The position numbers were made by a program, and so were the translations under genes. Below are positions 48,714 through 61,795 of a stretch of DNA of 64,000 nucleotides, piece by piece. The stretch is from assembly GCA_964020155.1 (NCBI GenBank), contig OZ026549.1:1335133-1399132 (forward strand), read 5' to 3'. The stretch's first letter is position 1, and each line of letters starts with the position of its first letter. The notes beneath the pieces were generated by a model. It saw nothing but the letters and a program-made list of their open reading frames with translations. It was not told the origin of the DNA and made no database searches. The DNA is from Chondrilla cf. caribensis. Its lineage: Eukaryota > Porifera > Demospongiae > Chondrillida > Chondrillidae.

Positions 48714-49490
48714 TGTGTGTGTGTGTGTGTGCATAGTTGCCAACCTTTGAAACTTACCTTCAGGGACACTTATGTATCTACCGTACCTATATGCTGTGGC
48801 CAAAATGGCTCAACGAATAGCTATATGCAGGTTTAGTATCATTGCTTGTGCTTGATAAATAGCTGTGAAAGTAGTCTTGAGCCTTGCTGAATATCATATT
48901 GCATTTAGTATGAAATGATTCATTGAATGTATCACAAATGTAGATTAGTATGAAGAACCATAGGTTTTTCTCTAGTATCTATGGAAGAACACACTCAGTT
49001 TATGACGTCATATTGCAAATGGCTGTCAACGCACGGGCGAATTGAAAAGCCACGATTTTTGAGGGATAACTAGACGTTATGCTCCATAGGAATGTAATAC
49101 TGAGTTTTTACCTCGTTTTATTGATGAATTGGCGACGAAGAACCTGTGCAAGTCTTTCCAAGAGTATTAATATTGTCGCATTGATCGCCGAACACTGCCG
49201 AACGAACATCGAACAGACTAAATATTCCTTCTACTAGAGAATGACTAATGACGATGAAACAGCTAGAGAGAATCGAAGCGCTTGTTTGTCGATTATTATG
49301 GCACTTCTAAAGACGATCGGATTCTGCACCCTGTGGTTTACTGTTGATAAATCCGGGACATTTCACCAATCCGTGCGGGACATGTTACCACTGAAAAATC
49401 CGTGAATGTCCCGGATGATTCGGGACAGTTGGCAACTATGAGTGTGCATAGATACTCTATACTACGCAACGTATAGAGTATCTATGGTGT

Positions 49491-49551
<61 letters not shown>

Positions 49552-52500
49552 TGTGTGTGTGAGTAGTCCTAGTACATCCTGTAACAGTAGGTGGTATTCA
49601 TTGTCCAAGTGAGTGAGGTGGCCTTGACAATGAATATGATTATAGCACTATGAATATTATGAATATAATTATTGTTCCTGGATTGTGTGTTCTGGATTTT
49701 CTGGGTACCATCCTACCCACTAAACAGTCTTTTAATATGTATGCATATTGATGAGTGCAGGGGATTTCCACTAAATAAATAATTTACTCCATTATTAATA
49801 CCCAGTTTTGTGTGCTCTGTTCCCATTGATGAGGTTTAACTATACTTCTTCAAATCTTCCTCACTGATCTGTTTACCAATCATACTCACCAGTGGGAGTA
49901 TCCAAGATATTATCCACATGTCATTGAAATTACATACAGTGGACCCTCATTTATCCGGACTTCATTTATCCGGAGACTCGGATTATCCGGACACCAAATT
50001 TCCAGGGATAGCTTTTTGCACATTAGCCATTTGGTCTTAGTGGTGAATAATAATAATAGGTACACGTACTTGAACAGTCAGCAAACAAGTAATTCGAGTT
50101 AAAAAGGGTCTTCCTTAGGTTCAGAAGAACCTTCGTTATAGTTATTATGTTCGGCGAAGCTTCAAAGCACGAGTTTCAGCCCAATTTTTCATTCTCGGCA
50201 TTCGAAATCGGCCATCTTTTTTCGCGCAATATAAATTATAATATAAATTCATTGTTGCGGTTACGTGTAGGAGCACGTCTTAGATGTAGACGAGCGTTTC
50301 ATTCCGGAAGTCGAAATGAAAACAATAATAGGGATCATGGAAAAGTTCCAAACCATTTGTTGTGTTTTACTTTCTAGCCAACATGTAGCCAAATAATGAG
50401 TAATATATTGACATATCATAATGCATTCAGTCCCGTTTCAGTTATCTGAACATTTCGCATATCCGACCACCCCTCGGTCCCAAGGTGTTCGGATAAGTGA
50501 GGGTCCACTGTAATATTATGCTGATTTATGTGTAACATTTCACATGACAGTATATGTATGTAGATCACCTTTCTCATTTTCCCAGTATCATTAGAATCCT
50601 CCAGCACTCATGATGTACCAGGTCCTGTTGACAGACCACAGGGAAGTACACAGAAAGTGAGTTAGTAACTGACCTCATTGCCCATAGTTTCAAGCAGTAC
50701 AGTACTCCTTTATACTTGATTCCACCATGGATGGTATACTAAGGGATCCATGATTCCCTCATGAGGGTGAACTGGTGTATGTTAAGAGTTCATTGTTTGT
50801 ATAGGTGGTCATGTTATGTAAACTCACCCTGGGATCTGTTGTGACAGTTGTAGGCTTGGGGTCTCCATCACACTGTACTCCTACATTCCTATACCAACTG
50901 TGTATACCACATACTGGGTATTCCTACAATCCTATACAAACAGTGCATGTACACTACTCACACAAGCAGTTGTCCTGGTTGTAGGGGTAGCCTGTATGTA
51001 AGGGGTCCTACTACTCTGTAGGTACTAACACTGACATCTCTAATCCCTCAATTCATGTCCTCTTCAACTCCATGACAGCTCCAATCAGTAGTACACTTGT
51101 GTAGATCTTTGCACAGCTGTCCTCTGTGTTCCTATGTGACACTGTGACTCAACCTGTTGGTTCCCACTTGTCATTATCTATGTTTGACTTGTTAAACTAC
51201 ATTCTAGTAGTATAATACACATACTTGTGTACATAATATGTGAGCGGATCTGAGAAAACAGCCCTCTAAGGTTGTTTACGATTACACTGATAGGTGTCAA
51301 AACAGGTTGCGGTGTAAATTTTTCGAATTTTCTTTTTTTTCATAAATATGATATAAATGTTTAGTAGAATGTTCCCTGAAAGCGCGGTGACCATACGATG
51401 TTGAATTTTGGACTTATGGCTCATTATCACCTCTCGGAAGTACGCCATTTTATTCAATACGAAATTATACGGCTACCGCTATCAAGGCACGTAATCGTAT
51501 AATTGGCACGTACATAAAGGTATAGTAGAACAAATACTGAATAAAAAGTACAAAAACGTCTATACGAACGATCTAGACTCAAACTATCATCATTGTCCCT
51601 GAAATGACTTGGAAAAATCATTCTGTGGAACCGTACGTGAACTCGACGCCATTTTGTTTAACGAGATGACGTAACGGAACGAATATACGGAATCCGCAAT
51701 AACAACCGGAAATGATGCTATTCCATAAACGATCGATTCAGTGCCTGATACTAAACTCGACATATCTCATAAACGGAACAAGCTATCGCAATTCCGAAAG
51801 CGTCATCGTGATGCCGAGTAGACAAGCTATCGATTGATGCCAAAAAACGCAAATGCACGAAAGTGCAGTAGAGGGCTGTTTTCTCAGATCCGCTCACATA
51901 TTATCATGTACAAGTTATACATGTTTACTGTACATGGCAGCATTACAATATGTAAATTTTAGCATATTTCATTTTAACTCATAAAAAACTAGATACGTAC
52001 ATATGCCCCCTAGGATCCACTTGGGGACCCACTGGTCCAGAAACTGAAGGGTCATGCCTACAACCAATATGAAAGGTTCAAGGTAGGAGAAGGATGGAGG
52101 AAAATGGAGTACGTTCGACTAGCAGTACTCCCGGGCCAGCCAGATGTACCAAGGAAACCAGAAAAGGCAAATAGTCGTCTTGTTTTCCTCCAAAAGTACA
52201 GAGACTGCGGAGGAGAAGGCAAGAAGGTTGATCGCTACATAGATGCCTCAGAGCTTCTTCACAAAGGAAGTGATAGTCTGAGGGTCATCTACGGTCATGC
52301 AGGTATCGGGAAGACAACCCTTCTGAAGCATATCAGCCGAGCACTAGCCAGGAAGGAAGTGGAGAGTGACTACACCTTAGTGCTCTATTTTCCTCTGAGG
52401 GAGAAGACTGTGTCTAGTGCCAAGGACCTGGAGGGGCTGCTGTCATACTACACCTCGGGAGACAGGAAACTGGGCCTCTTCGAGTTGAGCCAATCTCTGA

Positions 52501-55500
52501 TCGATACATCAGGAATAGATATTCTCTTCATCTTTGACGGAGCGGATGAAGTCAGAGAACTCCTCTCCACTCGAAATGGTAGCATCTTCCAGGAAATCAT
52601 TCAAGGTCGAAGCCTTCCTCAAGCCGATGTGATTGTCACCAGTCGTCCCGGAAGCCTCCCATTCCTTCAAGAACACAGTACAGTGTTCTACGAGATTCAT
52701 GGATTTGATGAAGAATCCATCCAAAGCTATGTCTCTGAATTCTTCCAAGCCAAACCTGAGGAAGGACAGAAGATGCTGGATGAGCTGCGTTCCCGTCCGG
52801 ACCTGATGGGAGGGGCCTACATTCCAATGAATCTCTTTATCTTCTGTTCCATTTATGCAGGTTATAAATTCCCTCCCACAATGACCCTCTGCTACAAACG
52901 TTTTATTTGTAATGTGATCACGAGGGAATGTAAGAAGAGCGGCATCCCCTGTCAAGTGGACCCACTCCTCAATAGTTTATCAGATGACGTGAAGAGATTG
53001 TTGGAATCTCTCAGTTCATTGGCCTATGAAGGCATGATGACGACTCCGCCCACCTTCGTGTTTGACGAAGACGACATCCAAAGAGCTTTCTGCACCCTCC
53101 AACTAGAAGCACTCATCGAGGAATCTCTCTTCAGAGGACTCCTCCACCAACACTCCAGCACAGTGGGATACCTAACTAGCAGTACGTTCAACTTCTCCCA
53201 CACAACCAATCAGGAGTTTTTCACTGCATACCACCTCGCCCAGCTACCAGATGATGAGCAGTTGCAGTTTTGGCAAGAAAACTTTACCAATATAAAGTTT
53301 TCTATGGTCTTCCGTTTCTATGCAGGTCTTACAGGTCTTTCATCAACAGAAGTAGTTTCTTTCCTATGTTGTCCTCGCCCACAGCCCCATGCATCCTATG
53401 CACAGTCTTCTGTACCTTCTTTGTCTCTCCCATCAAGGTGTACCAATGATGATCCTCATCTTTTGTATCTTTTCCACTCTCTTTACGAGTCTCAAAACTC
53501 AGATTTGACACAAACCATAGTACAACACCTCAACCAATCACTTGATTTTGCTCTCCATCTCACTCCTCATGATACTCTTGCTATTGCTCACTGTTTGAGT
53601 AAATGTACTCACTTGAGAGTACTGGAATTTTTCTACTTTGCCCTTAATCAATCATCTTTGCCTCATGTCTTTTCTATCTTACAAGCAAATGTTCATTTGC
53701 AGGATTTACATCTCTGGGTATATCACTTGTCCTCAGCAGGTGAGACATCCTGTTAGTAAATTATTTGTATGTTTATCTTATTCAATGTCCAATGCATTAT
53801 TCCACATGTGTACTAGTGTGTTTTGCAGTGTGTGCTACATAACATGCCTTATTCAGCATACACTGTTCATGTGTACTTGTAGTTGACGTATATGTATTGA
53901 TGTACATGACATGCTATTTGTACAATTTGTGTACAACTTAAGTTTGTCAGTGAAGTGCTTTTATCATTATTTACATTTAGATGCCAGTAGTCTAATCAGT
54001 GTGACATCAGTGGAGAGGTTGTACCTTGAAGTGAAAGTGACAACTCTGTCTGCATTGTCAGCCATTTTTGATAACACTACCATTGAGGATTTAACACTTT
54101 TTGCACGGGCTCTTGAAACTGTGAGTAAAATATGATCTATATTGAATAGCAAAGGACTTAACCCTTTAATTTCTGAATCCTCTCCATCTAACAGGACATT
54201 GACAATGAGCAGAGTAAGTCAGAGCTGATTCGTTCAGTGGCAGAGAATACCACTTTAAGGAAACTGGTCCTAATTGGTAAATCCTACTACAAGGTACCAG
54301 TGCTACATGGTGTAGCAGGTAATACTACAATTGAAGACCTTGTAGTGCCAGGTGAGTTAATTGAAGGTCAATTCAATGTACCATGACAACAGTGTTATTG
54401 TTTGTTTTTTTATTCATCCTAAATTGATAACATGTTCACTTCCTTAATGTGCAGGGTCATTACTCGGTGATGATGATGTAGCGGAAGCACTGGCCACCAC
54501 CTGTGTTGGAAACACAAAGTTGAGGAGAGTTGCAATGATGAATATTTCCCCTCTACCTGTGATGAAATCACTTGCCACAAGACAAGTACCACTAGAAGAG
54601 TTCAGGATACCTTATGTATGTTGACTCCAATGTATGATTGAACAGCTGATGTACGTGTGTGATTTGTATTGTGTTGAGATGAGGATGTGTTTACCATTAG
54701 GTCATTGCTATGGAGGCTCCACTTCAGTATCTTTATGAATTAACAGTTCTTTGTTCATGGCCAAATAGGTGATATGCAAATTTATGCCCACCACCCATGA
54801 TAATAGAATCACCAGGGTCAACAGTGAATGAGTTCATGTGAATGTATGGTGTAGTATAGACAACTGCATGTGATTGGATTGTCAAACTTTGTACTTCTTC
54901 ACCTTCTACTGCAATTATTGCCAAATGCAAGGCTTTCTTTAAGAACACCACTTGCCAATGACAGGAAATAAGGTTCAACTAGTTAAAAGACCTTATTTCC
55001 TGTTGTTGGCAAGTGGTGTTCCTTCAAGAAAGGCCTAATTTTGGTTATATAATTGCAGTAGATCACCATAAACACAATCCTCACAGCTGTCTACTAGGCG
55101 TGCACTACATGCAGAACCTCGCTGTTACCATAGTAGATTGGTCTCATAAATAAAAAAAAATCTAAAAAGGTTGGACGCGACCGAAATAAGATTCGCAAAC
55201 ATTCCAGGGCAATGACGTCATACAAAAATGTCTGCCAAAATGGACGTCATCATGGCTGACCAATTCGAAGGCCCGAAAGACGATTCACCGAACCCTACTC
55301 TGAAGCTTGATTAAATTAAAATTTCTTATGCAGTATTTTTAGAAATATATAGCGTAAATACTTTAAGACTCTTCGTTGCCATCTGTCGTGGAGAATGACG
55401 TTATGAGGGAGTGAAACGTTAAGTGAATTCAATCACGCTTCGTACGACCATGACTTAGTTAATACAAATATCTCATGCCTCACTACGTAGCACAGTCGTG

Positions 55501-56930
55501 CCCCCTTTTATAGGAATGCACGAATTGTTGCGTTCTGCTAAAACCATTTTGTAACTTTCGACGAAAGAAAATGCAGCTGGGCCCTAATGTCATGATTTCT
55601 AGACCCGAAGTCATTAAGTGCATGGGCGACCTTGATCGGACTCCCCTATGTGACGGAAACAATTAACCTCGCTTCCGCTCGGTGATAATACATCATACAT
55701 TCGCATAAATTTGTTCACCATTGAAGCTGATGACCCCACTATTGTGAGCAGTGGGCGTAAAAATGCATATTGTCTATCAAATTTCATTGATCCATGAGTA
55801 CCTCTAATTCCAAGTAGTTATGTATACAGTGTACCTGTAGTTACATCTTTGTCTCAAAGTACATCAGGTATTTGTACCATGTACATGTGACAATCATGTG
55901 ACTTCATATTACAGTGAAAACTGGTTAACGAGAAATCCATGGTGCAAGTCAAAGTACTTCTCGTTAACAGTATTTCTTGTTATCAGGTCTCCACATACAT
56001 GAAAGGCATTCACGCAATGTAGTTGATTATTTTAACAGCATATTAATGAGAATATTAAATGAATAAAGGTAGCTAGGAAAGTCGTATTTTTTTTACAAAT
56101 TTCTATCTTTGAAAGGTTCCCAGCATCAATCTCTTGGGAAAACTTCATCTTTGAAGTCGATTGAATAGCTGCGTTCCTTCTCCCCAGTTGCCGTCTTGAA
56201 ACAACGCCGTACGTGTCAATGTAATGATGTCATTCCGATGTCAATGATGCGTGTTGACGTCATTATTGATCAATGATGCACGTTCAGCCTTTCGCGTTAA
56301 CAGATATTTTTCGCGTTAAGCGACTTTCTTAGTACACTTTATATCCTGGTCTGGGGATATTGTTCGCGCTAAGCAATAATTCGTGTAAAGCGACTTCGTG
56401 TTAACCAGTTTTCACTGTATATCAGGACACCATTCACTCATTCAGTAACATTGTCAGGTTACGAGAGTACTTTAGTGTGTACTGGACAAACAAGGTCACT
56501 TAAGTTTGTAGTGGTCCAGGAAGAGGAATTGTCACTGAATGTTGTAAACATCCACATCTTCATTCTCATCCTGTTTTTCCAGCACTATGTACTGTAGATG
56601 TAGAGTGTCTGACCTTTGAGGTCATTTGTTTATTATTGTGGTCTTGTTCATTGTTATTGACAGGGTTGGAGGGAGAGAGTGTTTAGTGAAGATGAGTTGA
56701 AGGAGATGGAGAAGTATGCTGCAGAGATGAAAGTAGTGAAGGTCACTTTCGATGTTCTGGACAACACTGATGTATGTGATGCTATTTCCACTGGATTGGG
56801 AAGAAACAAGGTGCTGGAACAAGTGACCTTGTTCTCTATGCCAAAGGATAAGAAACAGTTCGTCAAATCAAAGCTGTCAGCCATAAAAACTGTAACTCTA
56901 CATGTACTTGTTGAGAGTAGTATTTTCTAA
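47000..56930 (+). CDS. NLR-4: Death-like/NACHT/LRR receptor
   Basis: The most complete model. Exons: leader 47000-47060 (MAEKYPSLGPAKVKEPELRS), Ser-rich 47368-47475 (GGSSKRPDQPCSSSSLQ...), Death-like 47900-48202, linker 50595-50656, NACHT 52014-53739, LRR 53981-54120, 54195-54351 and 54455-54615, further exon from 54701, 56426-56620, last exon 56664-56930. Phases agree through 54615 (1,1,1,0,1,0,1,0). Exon 54701 runs into the MITE, with a TGA at once. Exon 56426-56620 has a 5-bp insertion that shifts its frame. Introns hold five or more transposable elements. The N-terminal half up to the LRRs looks intact. Confidence 0.85.
47900..48202 (+). CDS. Death-like domain exon of NLR-4
   Basis: 303 bp, phase 1-1, joined in frame to the Ser-rich exon. 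Differs from the NLR-2/5 version at several positions (KKCPVWYDYAISLGLSADRV; QQQESLRG). It starts with ACG where the others have ATG, confirming that the ATG there is internal. Confidence 0.8.
48641..48731. repeat. (GT)n microsatellite
   Basis: GT run interrupted by the insertion at 48732-49440 and resuming at 49488-49560. Confidence 0.96.
48732..49440. mobile_element. Second copy of the CATAGTTGCCAAC element
   Basis: 709 bp with perfect 13-bp ends CATAGTTGCCAAC / GTTGGCAACTATG, related in inverted orientation to 15663-16326. It carries the same coding remnant on the minus strand, further decayed. It landed in a GT repeat, so the target duplication (GTGTG-like) cannot be judged. Confidence 0.75.
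49447..49486. repeat. Perfect short hairpin
   Basis: CATAGATACTCTATA (49447-49461) pairs exactly with TATAGAGTATCTATG (49472-49486) around a 10-base loop, between the insertion and the resumed GT repeat. Confidence 0.9.
49488..49560. repeat. (GT)n microsatellite
   Basis: Continuation of the GT run split by the element at 48732-49440. Confidence 0.96.
49937..50510. mobile_element. pogo/Tigger-type MITE
   Basis: 574 bp, TA-flanked (49935-49936, 50511-50512). Same family as 720-1292 in opposite orientation and very similar along its length. Confidence 0.87.
51240..51897. mobile_element. Fold-back element with GTGAGCGGATCTGAG ends
   Basis: 658 bp, near-perfect inverted ends of about 25 bp (GTGAGCGGATCTGAGAAAAC against the complement ending at 51897). 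Flanked by ATAT-type bases; the uninterrupted site is seen at about 3045 and 62645. Shares ends and inner motifs with 507-2007. No coding potential. Confidence 0.8.
52014..53739 (+). CDS. NACHT exon of NLR-4
   Basis: 1726 bp, fully open. NACHT motifs intact (GHAGIGKTTL, ILFIFDGADEV, VTSRPGS). The stretch 53158-53420 is much more diverged than the rest (LAQLPDDEQLQFWQENFTNI, STEVVSFLCCPRPQP), while flanks on both sides match the paralogues closely. Confidence 0.92.
54767..55775. mobile_element. Fold-back MITE with ISL2EU-like ends, interrupted
   Basis: Same site as the MITEs in the other NLRs. It contains an extra insertion of about 590 bp (about 55094-55685) of unidentified origin that splits GCTGTCTA from TAATACATCA. 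Confidence 0.75.
55912..56417. mobile_element. TA-flanked MITE
   Basis: 506 bp with ends CAGTGAAAACTGGTTAACGA and complementary TTAACCAGTTTTCACTG, TA on both sides. TIRs of about 20 bp and TA duplication fit the Tc1-mariner/pogo group. It lies just before exon 56426 and is absent from the other copies. Confidence 0.85.
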
Positions 56931-57369
56931 ACATTGCATGCCATGGCCATTTGTTGTATTACCTATTAATTATCTTATCATCTGTAATGCAATTAATATT
57001 ATTGTATATTTGATAATTATATACTTAATGTTGAATGAGTTATAGTATAACTAAACCATATTATAATATACAAATTTTTAACACTATTATAGTGTTGTTT
57101 GTATATACATAATATTATAAGTATACTATAAACACAACAAATTATGGATAATAATAATAATAATATTATAATGTTCTATATGATTAGTACATAATATTGA
57201 AAAATGAAGGATTGAATCTCATAATGTTATATTATGCATTACATACATTATGATATACATATATGCATACATACAAAGCTACGTAGATGAGAGATATTAC
57301 AGTTAGTGGGAAATAGTACTATCTCATAGTATGAATAAACCAAGGATTTCATCTTGTCAATGAGCTCAT

Positions 57370-58286
57370 TCACCAATCTTCAAATGGTGAATTCACAGAT
57401 CCTTCACCAAAGCTGCACAGGGGAAGACCAACAGTGAGTACTAACAGGTCCACAGAGTTAAGATAGTGAACACACTGCTTGTGTGTGATGGGGTGTGCTG
57501 TGAGTGTGCATGTAATTGAAGTACGTATGTATGTACCATTCAGGTACAGTGCAGACTTTAGCATGACACACACAGTACTCGTGTACAAGTAATCAACTGG
57601 ACATAAGTACCCATGGATGTACAGTAGAAAACTGTTGAGACAAACTACAAGGGACCCATAAAATCAGTTCTTGTTTTTGGATGTTCTTATCAGGATTTGC
57701 TTACCATAGGTACACTACTACAGTGAACCAAAGCTCTTGAATTGGTTTGTATTAAGGAGACATTTGTCTTAAATGTGTTTGTTCCTGTTTGTTTGTTTGT
57801 TGGTCTCTACTGTATGTACATGTACATTCCGCTAATGAATACAAGCAGAGTTGTCAATGAGTGTGAGGTGTGATCGTAGTACATGTGTGTACATATATGG
57901 ACATGATAGAGGGTACACATGTACTGTACACACCCCTCATGTATGCTAGTACGTACCTGTAAGAGTCATTGGAAGGTAGGGGGATACCAAACTCATCTAC
58001 TTTTCCATTCTGTTTGGACGCCTGGTGCTGTTCTTGCTTGGCTGCCTTCTCCTTCATTACAATCTCCATGTACTTCTACAGCACAGGGTCCACATGTACA
58101 TGTGAATATGATATGTATGCAGATAATACTACACACAGTATGTACATGTACAGTATGCATGTGTGAGTCTAGTACGTATTATACAGATGTACTGTATGTA
58201 CATATGACAGTGTACTACTTGACGTACCATCCCAGCTTCTTTCTCAGTGGCTCTCTTTGTCAGTTCATCAATAGTTGCCTTCATTT
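57370..58286 (-). CDS. 3' exons of an unrecognised gene, copy 4
   Basis: Exons 58228-58286, 57957-58075 and 57370-57412, lengths 59, 119 and 43 bp, in frame and ending SPFEDW-stop. No hairpin copy of the first exon follows here; the THAP9-like segment begins soon after. Confidence 0.5.
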
Positions 58287-58456
58287 CTGGAGGAACGTAT
58301 GTACATATGTAATTGCCTCTTGAATCAACATTCATTACAGATTCTACTCACATTTAAAGTACATTTATACTATTGATTATTTATATACTATGTATTATTA
58401 TTTAGTCAGTAGGTTTATATTTCCCAAAATATAAACCTACTGACTTCCAATGAACT

Positions 58457-60031
58457 TTGCTTGATAAAATTGCTAGTGATAGTGTTAGTGTGGTACAAGA
58501 TCCAGATATACACAAGGATCTCACAGAGGTCATTGGAGGATTTGATAGCAATATCAACAATCTACCAGTGGACAATGCAAAAAGAATTTTATGGAATCAA
58601 CAGAAAATGGTTTCAGAAATGAAAGGCCCACAGGGATGAGATGGCATCCATTGATGATGAGACTGTGTGTACACCTAAAGTACCACTCCACTGCAGCCTA
58701 TGAAATACTGTGTAGTGACATACATCTGCCACCAACACCAACCTTAGGGATCATACAAACTATATCAAGACCAACCAGGTACTGCATACATAGAACAATA
58801 GTAGTATAATTTATCTGTTCATTCATTCAACTAAATAACACTACATACATGGAGGTCTACAGCAACAAGTGGTGTTGGAGGCAACCAAAAATGGAACCTA
58901 ACTAATGACACTGAGGACTGGGAGTGTTCTGTAGTAATCTCCTTTGATGAGATCAAGATAAAAGTGAATATTGTACACAACTCTCACTCAGGTGGAAAAC
59001 ACAGACATACGTATATATTTACATAGATACCTGTGCAGGTATTTACGTATGCATACAACATTCATCACTGTATACGTATGTTGTAATCGTTATAAATAGG
59101 GGAATTCATTGGATTCACCAATCTGGGAGATGTGGATGACGACATACAAAAATGGCCACCATCACAACGGATAATCAACCTTCTGTTGCCGCACATATTT
59201 TAACATTCATGATACGCTGGGTTTCCAATAATGAAGAGTTTACAGTTGCCCACTACCCAACTCAAGGCATAACCAGTCATACACTCTACCCCATTGTGAG
59301 GGCTGTCGTTAGTGCCTTAGGAGGAAGTGGATTTAAGGTGAAGCAAAGAACACACGTGACTTGACTGCTGGTAAAATATCTCACATATGTACATTTGCTG
59401 ACAGGTAATATGTCTGAGGTGTGACGGGTCATCACCTAACAGACAGTTCTCCCACATGCATGCTGATGAACAGAACTCTCCATATGGAGTAGTGTACCGA
59501 ACAAAGAATATTTATGCTCAGGACAAAGGATATTTATATTTCATGTCCGATGTCCCTCACCTCATCAAGACAGTTAGGAACTGCTGGTTGGGTTCAAGGG
59601 TAAATGGACCACACTACATGCAGGTATGTACACACACACAATATAGTACATATGTTAGTACTTGAGAACCATCAAAACTTGTTCACACCAAGACACTCAA
59701 ATAACTAACCTGATTACACACACAGAGGAGAGGAAAGTTCATTTTATGGCCCGTTTACATCAAGTACTTCAACAGACCAGAAGTGATAGCGGACCCTACA
59801 CTACAGAAATGAAAATGGAACACTTGAAGCTAACATCTCATTCAAAAATGAAAGTGGACTTAGTAGCACAAATATGTACACATGCAAACAAACACACATA
59901 CATACATGAACGTATATATGTGACTGGTATTGTATCTACGTATGTATTATCCAGGCACCCAGTTCATCAGTGTCCATTGCACTAAAGTATGGTGGTCAAG
60001 ACACCATCCTTGTTCGAATTCCCTCAAAATG
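58457..60031 (+). pseudogene. THAP9/P-element-like transposase remnant, copy 2
   Basis: Same order of segments as 9765-11337 and slightly better preserved: GMRWHPLMMRLCVHLKYHST, SNNEEFTVAHYPTQGITSHT, HMHADEQNSPYGVVYRTKNI, YFMSDVPHLIKTVRNCWLGS (no stop here, unlike copy 1) and LTSHSKMKVDLVAQ. Frameshifts remain. No terminal inverted repeats found, so it moved with its segment rather than on its own. Confidence 0.75.
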
Positions 60032-60129
60032 ACACGTATCCAGAATCAGAACCAGAAGTCTTATTTATACTGGGGCAACCACTAGCCCATAGCCTATTAA
60101 GGTGCCCAGTAAAAAAAATACAACAACAA

Positions 60130-60433
60130 CGAAGTATGAGCCTCACTCGTACATGATGTCCTCTAGTTCTTCAAATCAAACGTCTTCGAGAAGACATTAG
60201 AAGGGTGACTGCTCGTTCTCGACAGAGATTGAGTGAATCAGACCATCGAGTTTCCTCTCTGTCCTTGGACCATGTAGCCACGTCGTTGACAATGTACGAT
60301 AAGTGAAGGGGGAAATCCTGTTTTTCGTAGACTAACAGACTGTAGGACCTATATTTCCTGGACACACCCACCTGACCGACATCCGGGCCGATCGTTAATT
60401 CGCTAACTCCGTTGTTATCCTGTACGTACATCG
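60130..60433 (+). promoter_or_regulatory. Conserved 5' flank of the MAEKVTT leader exon
   Basis: Near-identical to 11440-11738; see that entry for content and the alternative upstream-exon reading. Confidence 0.45.
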
Positions 60434-61731
60434 ATGGCAGAAAAAGTGACAACTCCCATTCCTCCAGAGGATATGGAATCCTCGCGTTGTCAGTTGCAAG
60501 ATATCGAAAGTAAGTCCAACGTCATGGTTGTGTTTACTGCTACTTCTGTAGCTACTTCTTACCTACTGGTCGCGATCGACGGCTGTCCGACGGTACCCAG
60601 GGACGCGATCTTTCCTTCCATTCTTAGGCATCATAACTTCAGGGGTCAAACTGTGGACTATACTTAATAATTAGACATACCCAGTTGAAGTACTCTCCCG
60701 TTCATCACATCTACACACACATACTGTCACTACTGATAGCTATTCACTTAAGCTGTAACCTATTGTTATAGATGATCATCAACAATCTTTATTTCACTCG
60801 TTCACGTCTTGTCCGGTCACTTGTGACCGATCAATACACTGACTGCTTGGTGTCATTCATGTGAGATGTACTGAAGTGAACTGGAAGGAGTGTTGTTCTC
60901 AGAACCTGTACAATAACATGGACACATGTATTCCTTGCTATCTACAGGACTACATCCATCATATTGTACATCGTTCTCATGTGTGCATGGGAGGCTATAT
61001 TTTAACTGATGAATTCCTACATGTCTAGCTACATGTATAGTAGTGTGTCTACATCCTCACTATCTACAGGATCACATATTTCACATTCTTATAATTAACT
61101 AGAAATCAGTTGTTAATGTACACATTCCTATCTCAGTGTGCATTATTTTGTGTTTATGCGTATGTACAAATTTGTCATCAGGTCCTATACCTTTGCGTAT
61201 ATTGAAAGTCATTTGTGAAATTCTAATTACCTGTACATCATACACAATTATGAAGGTCATTAATTGTTTTGATTATAATTGTTTGCTATTTATCTTATTA
61301 ATTATATTGCCCTACAGACATGACTCCTTCTGATATTGGTCTACAAGGAATATTGAAGAATTGTCCACTTTGGTACGAATATGCCATTTCCTTGGGTCTG
61401 AGTGCTGATATGATGAAGTACTATGTCGAGCAACCGCAGGAAGCATTGAGAGGATTGCTGGCTCTGAAGTACTGGAGGGACGGGCAGTGTGGGTCCGGCT
61501 ATCCCGCTACATGGAAGTTCCTCCTTGATGTCATCAAGGATCGTTTGGGATCCAATGTGGCCGAAGACTTGGAGGAATTGATTATCACTAATGACACCTG
61601 GAGCCTGACCAGTCCCAGAGGTGTGTTGTTGACTTGACATGTGTGGTAGGAATTGAACCTGGTATACGACTGTTTGGATGGAGGTTGCTCTATTGGACAC
61701 CTGAATGTATTTAAGGCATTTATAGTGTATC

Positions 61732-61795
<64 letters not shown>

